Shown piece after piece: positions 59,391 to 64,000 of a stretch of 64,000 bases of DNA; the first letter of the stretch is position 1, and each line of letters starts with the position of its first letter. A program made the position numbers and the translations under genes. The stretch covers positions 73,309,117 through 73,373,116 of the forward strand of contig CM060963.1 in NCBI GenBank assembly GCA_030765045.1, in the 5' to 3' direction. The DNA comes from Tenodera sinensis (lineage: Eukaryota > Arthropoda > Insecta > Mantodea > Mantidae). The notes below the pieces were generated by a model. It saw nothing but the letters and a program-made list of their open reading frames with translations, had not been told where the DNA came from and ran no database searches.

Positions 59391-59935
59391 TACCATGCGC
59401 AGCGCATATCATAAATGCGCTTAAGGTCAGGATGCCTTGCGTGACTGTTTGTGAACACGTGAAAATGAGCGCGCATCGTCAAAGGGTTTACGAGATTATT
59501 CGAGAAGTGTCAGGTGGCCGGAGTGTTTCTTGAAGTTCCAAAAAAAAAGTGAAGATAGGGAAATGTCCGTATTACATCCTCGATATATGATATATGAGGG
59601 GGCAAGGCAACGAGAGTTTGGAATAACTCAGTTTTAGTATGTGTTTGTGTCAGCTGCGTGTGTACAGTCACGTCGAAAGAAAGATACCGAAGCAATTAAC
59701 GAGTATCGTCCAAGTCACTTGTTTAAGAGACAGAGAATGTGAAGAAAGAGAGAAAGGAGCGAGTCAAGGTTACAAGAAGAAAACAGTTGTGAATTGAAAT
59801 ATCACGAAAGATTGTAGACTGTGTTAAGGTTGGTAAAAGAGAACTGTATTGTTGTGTAGAAGTTTTAAGACTGTATTTTTGTCATTTTTTTTTTTTCACA
59901 ATACATTAACGGTATTGTGACTCTTCGCAGACAGG
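59391..59935 (+). repeat. unclassified interspersed repeat, family E
   Basis: The longest uninterrupted copy: GCGCTTAAGGTCAGGATGCC, TTCGAGAAGTGTCAGGTGG, GAGAATGTGAAGAAAGAG, GATTGTAGACTGTGTTAAGG, then a T-run and CACAATACA at the edge. Confidence 0.65.
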
Positions 59936-60602
59936 TGGTCTTTGTTTCATGTCCATCTTGCTAGTTGTTTGATAGTTTGGGTTTGGACAGTAATATATAT
60001 TTTGGGCTCATGTAATTTATTGTAACGGCAACATTGGAGCGAAAAATACGTTATATTATAAGCAGTAGTAATTAACAATTAGAGGGCCTAAAAACGAAAA
60101 AGAAAGAACAATAGAAAGGGGGAAACGAGGATGAGGCGAGAGAAGGCTGTAAACGTAGCAAGACGCAGTGAATTGACAGCGTCTCTGGTGTTGAGCTTCA
60201 TACAAGAGTAGAATAAATACATATACGTAACAGGCTTAATTATGATGCCTGGAATGAATAGTTTAGAAGTAAAAGCATTGCCATTTTCGCAGATTATGTT
60301 AATACAGTTAGACGGGCAGTTTTTTTTCTGCGCATACGCAGTATTAACAAAATGGAATACCCTGTTGACATATCCCGATCAATTTCTATATAAGAGGGGG
60401 AGGTTATCCATTTATATGCTTCTGTATTACAAATATTCTTCCGAAGTTAGTGTTATATCCATCTTCGTTGTGTAAACCATTGTTATTTTACCATATTAAG
60501 TAAAACGTACATGTGGAACTATTACCTCAAGCTTTAATTACAGCATTATATAACTCCCCAAACAGCTTGTTTTCCAACTACTTTTCCTCTTCTTATCCTG
60601 AT

Positions 60603-60944
60603 TACTCTCCCCTTAAGCAGGACTTACACACTAGGACCTACAAGCCAGTGCCTAGGATCAGACGCCTATCGGGAGCAGAGGAACCTATGAACTGCACAGA
60701 GTGAAGACCTGGAAGCAGGTGGTCAGTCAAGTACCAGGTATGATAGTAAGGAAGAGGATGATATGAAATGCAGGCGAAACCGTTTATTGAAAAGGTGACA
60801 ATGGAGCAGTTGGTGGAATGAATGGCGGGGAACCGGAAAACCCGGAGAAAACCCGCCCAGACACCGCTTCGTCTACAACGAATACCACATGCGGGTCCCT
60901 GGGATCGAACCCGGGCCACCTAGGTGGTAGGCGCCGCCCATTTT
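60603..60944 (-). mobile_element. tRNA-derived SINE, family 2, lacking its A box
   Basis: On the minus strand the element starts GGGCGGCGCC and continues directly with TACCACCTAGGTGGCCC, a perfect B box GGGTTCGATCCC, and the body to GGCACTGGCTTGTAGGTCC. Other copies have about 25 bp with the A-box-like sequence between these two parts. The tail is the AAGGGGAG subfamily also seen at 42.1 kb. Confidence 0.85.
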
Positions 60945-61028
60945 CCAGTTACCAAAGAACATAATTAAGAAGCTCCAGCCTAAACAAAAATATTACCTCT
61001 TAGAGGAAAAAATACATGAGGAACAAAC

Positions 61029-61162
<134 letters not shown>

Positions 61163-63585
61163 GAATTATTATTTAAGATACGGAATTGTTAATATGTGAA
61201 AAAAATGTGTACAAAATAAAATTGAACGATTCGATTATTTGTGGAATCATCAAAGAGCTTTGCTAAAGAAAGTTAGAAAAAAAAAGCATTTCTAAGCTTT
61301 TATAAAGCACAAGCTGCTCTATCTATTTGTACAGATAAGAAGCTTTGGCAAAGAAATACATCAAACAAATAGAGTCAGCAAAGATGAGATTGTTCACAAT
61401 AAAGACATTAGGAACTGATTGAAGTTAGTCAGCCTTCTTGAGAAAATGAAAGAATTTATTCCTAAATTTTATAGAAAGTGTAGCAGTAAGATATATGATA
61501 CATCTATTATGAGCACATTTTAAGAATGAAACACCTTTTGAAATCTTTGAGATAAAGGTTTTGATATCAATCTCCTTAGAGCAGTATTATATGAATGTGT
61601 TTTTTGATTTATGAGGTCTGAATTTGTGTGATTTTATGTGCACTGTTTAATCAAAATAATGTTTGGGAATATGCAGCAGTTATAAGTAAATGGGTAAGAG
61701 AAATGGTAGGATATCAAAGCCGTCATAAAGGCTGGCTGGATCTTTGTCAACAAGCTGAATTAGCTGTATTGAGTTAGTAGTAAAGTACAAGCATTTCTGT
61801 GCTCTAATGCTAAAGGGCAAGTACGGCAGCAGACGGTTATTCTAAAGCCAAATGCATTAAAGGTAAAGTTACTGGAACACTAAAGCAATCCCTTCGGTAA
61901 TGACTGCGCTGGTGCATTTAGGTTCCTGTCTTTCCCAGTTTAGAAACGTTAAAGTCAACTCCATTTTATCTCCTAGCATTCATCACTCGATTCTGAATCA
62001 AAGCGGTCTGCACTCTATTCATTCGAAGTGTTCCAGAAAAGATGTTTTGTACAACAATAATGCTATTTGAGGCCCAATAAAGCGCTGCGCGAGTTGTAGT
62101 TAATTATATCTGTGTTAAAGTTATAAACTAATCATTATATTTCAGTTGTGGGAGCGGAACCTCTACATACGGCGTAAAATATTAGCCTATACAAAAACAA
62201 GAAAAGAACAATGCAATATTTGCTAAAAATGGAAGAATATTGACGGTAAGCCAAAACAAGTTGCAAAAATCAAGTTTCACGCTGTTTTCGCATTATTTTT
62301 TACTGTTACATCAGACTTTAAACTGTTCTACTACCATCATTGACATTGTCTCATTGTATCTATTGACACGTGCGTAATTGGCAAGTACTCTAAGTTCTAT
62401 TATTTTCAGAACATTTTATTTGGGACATTAGATATTTAATTGGCATTTCATTCTGCAGTTTCTTAAGCAGAGAAGCTTTGCTAAATTGCGTAAATAACTG
62501 GAAGACTGCGTTCTTTTCTTTCTGTTGGCAAATCCCATGGAAATTACAATGACATTAGTTTCCGCTGGTCTACGAGCAGAGTTGCACAAAACAGCTCACG
62601 TCATTCGGGATATTCTAGAATAATGCTGTGCTGATTGGCTACTTCAATTTGCGATTGGCAGGCCTTATTTTGGTATTACGGTCATCATATTGCAAAGGGC
62701 TTTTGGAAATACCTCAAACTCTGTAGCTGGACGCGAGAGCCGACTGAATAAACTCCTGTTTGGCACTTGATTCTGGTCGGCTCCGTCGGCGTGGCGTCCT
62801 CGGTCTGGCCACTCGCTCGCCCTTGTCGTGACGTCTCTCAAGGTTACTAGGAGTTACCATCCAGGTCAGTCATAATGATATCCCATTGTTTAGCTTACAA
62901 AGGCCCTCTTTTTGTAAACCAAGTGACCGCACACTCGAAGAATGCACAAATTCATCATATTGCTACCAAGCTACCAAGTCAAGCGTTTACTATTGCTCTA
63001 TCATCCTAAATTCCAACTAGTCCCACAACTTTAGTCGTGGCACTATAATATTCCTAATATTATTGCTTCTCTTTTAAGATTATGTAACTGTGAAAAACAC
63101 AAAAATCACACATTAAAATTGGGTACTTATCAACTGACGTAGTATTTGGTATGTTTGGTGCTCGCTAAGGGGTGTGAACGGTGCCTTTCGGGTAAGCGGT
63201 CCTTCCAAGCTGCAACGGGTTGAAAAGTCTGTTAGCTGCAGCCGTGAGGAACAGAGCTCCTTGTTCTGGGTGAGTTTGGTACGACGCATTTCGCCTATCA
63301 GTAATGTGTATTTCATTGTCGGGGTCTTACGAAATCTCTGCAAATGTTAATCTGCAGGAATTAAAGATTTATATGCAAGGGTCACTACAAAAGTTTTGAG
63401 ATCCAGTCGAATTGAATGAGCATGAGATAGCCCCATCTTTTGTGACTAAACTGGTATCAGGTACTGACTCTTCTACTTCAGGAATTCAAAGAGCGCAAGC
63501 GTGAACAACACGTGGTGTGCAGGTAGTCAATCCTTGCAGGAGAACATTTTCGCTCAACGATTTCCTATGATCTTGTAGGTTAAAC
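61163..63585. other. no recognisable feature
   Basis: Mostly AT-rich. A GC-richer segment at 62.71-62.87 kb has GACTGAATAAACTCCTG and CAGGTCAGT; the first resembles a polyadenylation signal and the second a splice donor. I see no coding frame to go with them. It might be an LTR or an exon edge, but the evidence is not enough. Confidence 0.35.
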
Positions 63586-63589
63586 CAGT

Positions 63590-64000
63590 GCCAAGAACTT
63601 GAACGTCTGTCACAGATCTTTGGGGACATTGCTCCTTCGCATGTTACAGATTTTTGGTGATTTCAGGGACATAAAAGTGGCCGAATATCTTTAAAATATG
63701 AAAGAGAAGTGCTCGTCCGGCATCGGTGGTGACTGAGAAAAACATTGCAGTGTTGAGAAAAATTCTTCATGAAAATCGTCGCATAACATTTAATGAAAGT
63801 GAGGCAGCATTGCAGATTGGACCGCCAGCAGTTTTGAAAGTCTTCCATGAATTTCTTCGTGTAAGGAGGGTCACATCCCGATGAGTGCTTCGTACAACAA
63901 GAAGATTCTAAGGAGGGGACAGAGATGACGAAACCTGGATTTATTAGCTTGATCTGGAGACAAGTGGCAATCAGCGGTATGGATCTTTTCTGATGATAAT
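63590..64000 (+). pseudogene. mariner-type transposase, N-terminal half, off window end
   Basis: Translation shows ISLKYEREVLVRHR and then, in another frame, VTEKNIAVLRKILHENRRIT, GPPAVLKVFHEFLRVRRVTS and DETWIY in a third. This order (linker, second helix-turn-helix, then the first catalytic aspartate in DETWIY) is that of mariner-family transposases. Stops follow VTSR and DETWIY. Frameshifts near 63.72 and 63.92 kb make it non-functional. The gene continues beyond 64000. Inverted ends cannot be judged because the right one is outside the window. Confidence 0.7.

Noticed and set aside
62700..62880. Promoter plus first exon with splice donor CAGGTCAGT
   Set aside because: Only a single short consensus match in a GC-richer patch, with no open frame or further exon to support it.

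Overview
This window looks like AT-rich, repeat-filled, non-coding DNA from a large animal genome, most likely an insect. Supporting signs are: no dense or operon-like coding; several tRNA-derived SINE families, two with target-site duplications; a jockey-clade LINE; Tc1/mariner remnants; many microsatellites; and no convincing host exon. The repeat set resembles what I associate with cockroach- or termite-like insects, but that is recollection and weak evidence.

Layout. The dominant component is one family of about 0.8-0.9 kb, with roughly 20 full or partial copies on both strands covering about 15% of the window. Its structure is: a 5' terminal motif ACTTTCTCTACT, a dinucleotide microsatellite about 100 bp inside, the inverted motif AGTAGAGAAAGT near the other end, and a small terminal hairpin (ATGTG-AGTGCAA-CACAT) followed by CAG and a T-run. 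This matches non-autonomous Helentron-type elements (the DINE-1/INE-1 kind of Drosophila). No Rep-helicase is present, so any mobilising enzyme lies elsewhere. I orient these copies with the hairpin as the 3' end.

Around these lie: four tRNA-derived SINE families (28.6 and 53.9 kb; 10.2, 39.7, 42.1 and 60.6 kb; 33.1 kb; 2.6 and 21.8 kb, perhaps 9 kb); a five-copy unclassified family (28.8, 29.8, 41.7, 53.9 and 59.4 kb); three Penelope-LTR-like fragments with a hammerhead-like core (6.5, 17.6, 40.6 kb); a palindromic pair of tRNA-like sequences (9.6-9.9 kb); a TA-flanked MITE (38.3 kb); and a 525-bp DDE transposon derivative with inverted ends (55.65-56.18 kb).

Coding remnants are all from mobile elements and all broken: a nearly complete jockey-like LINE (about 42.4-46.8 kb, gag zinc knuckles, endonuclease and reverse transcriptase, interrupted repeatedly); a second jockey-like C-terminal fragment on the minus strand (41.0-41.4 kb); a different LINE reverse transcriptase on the minus strand (14.9-15.6 kb); and a mariner-type transposase running off the right end (63.6-64.0 kb). 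Nothing here forms a working pathway; the interest is in how these repeats nest, carry microsatellites and fold.
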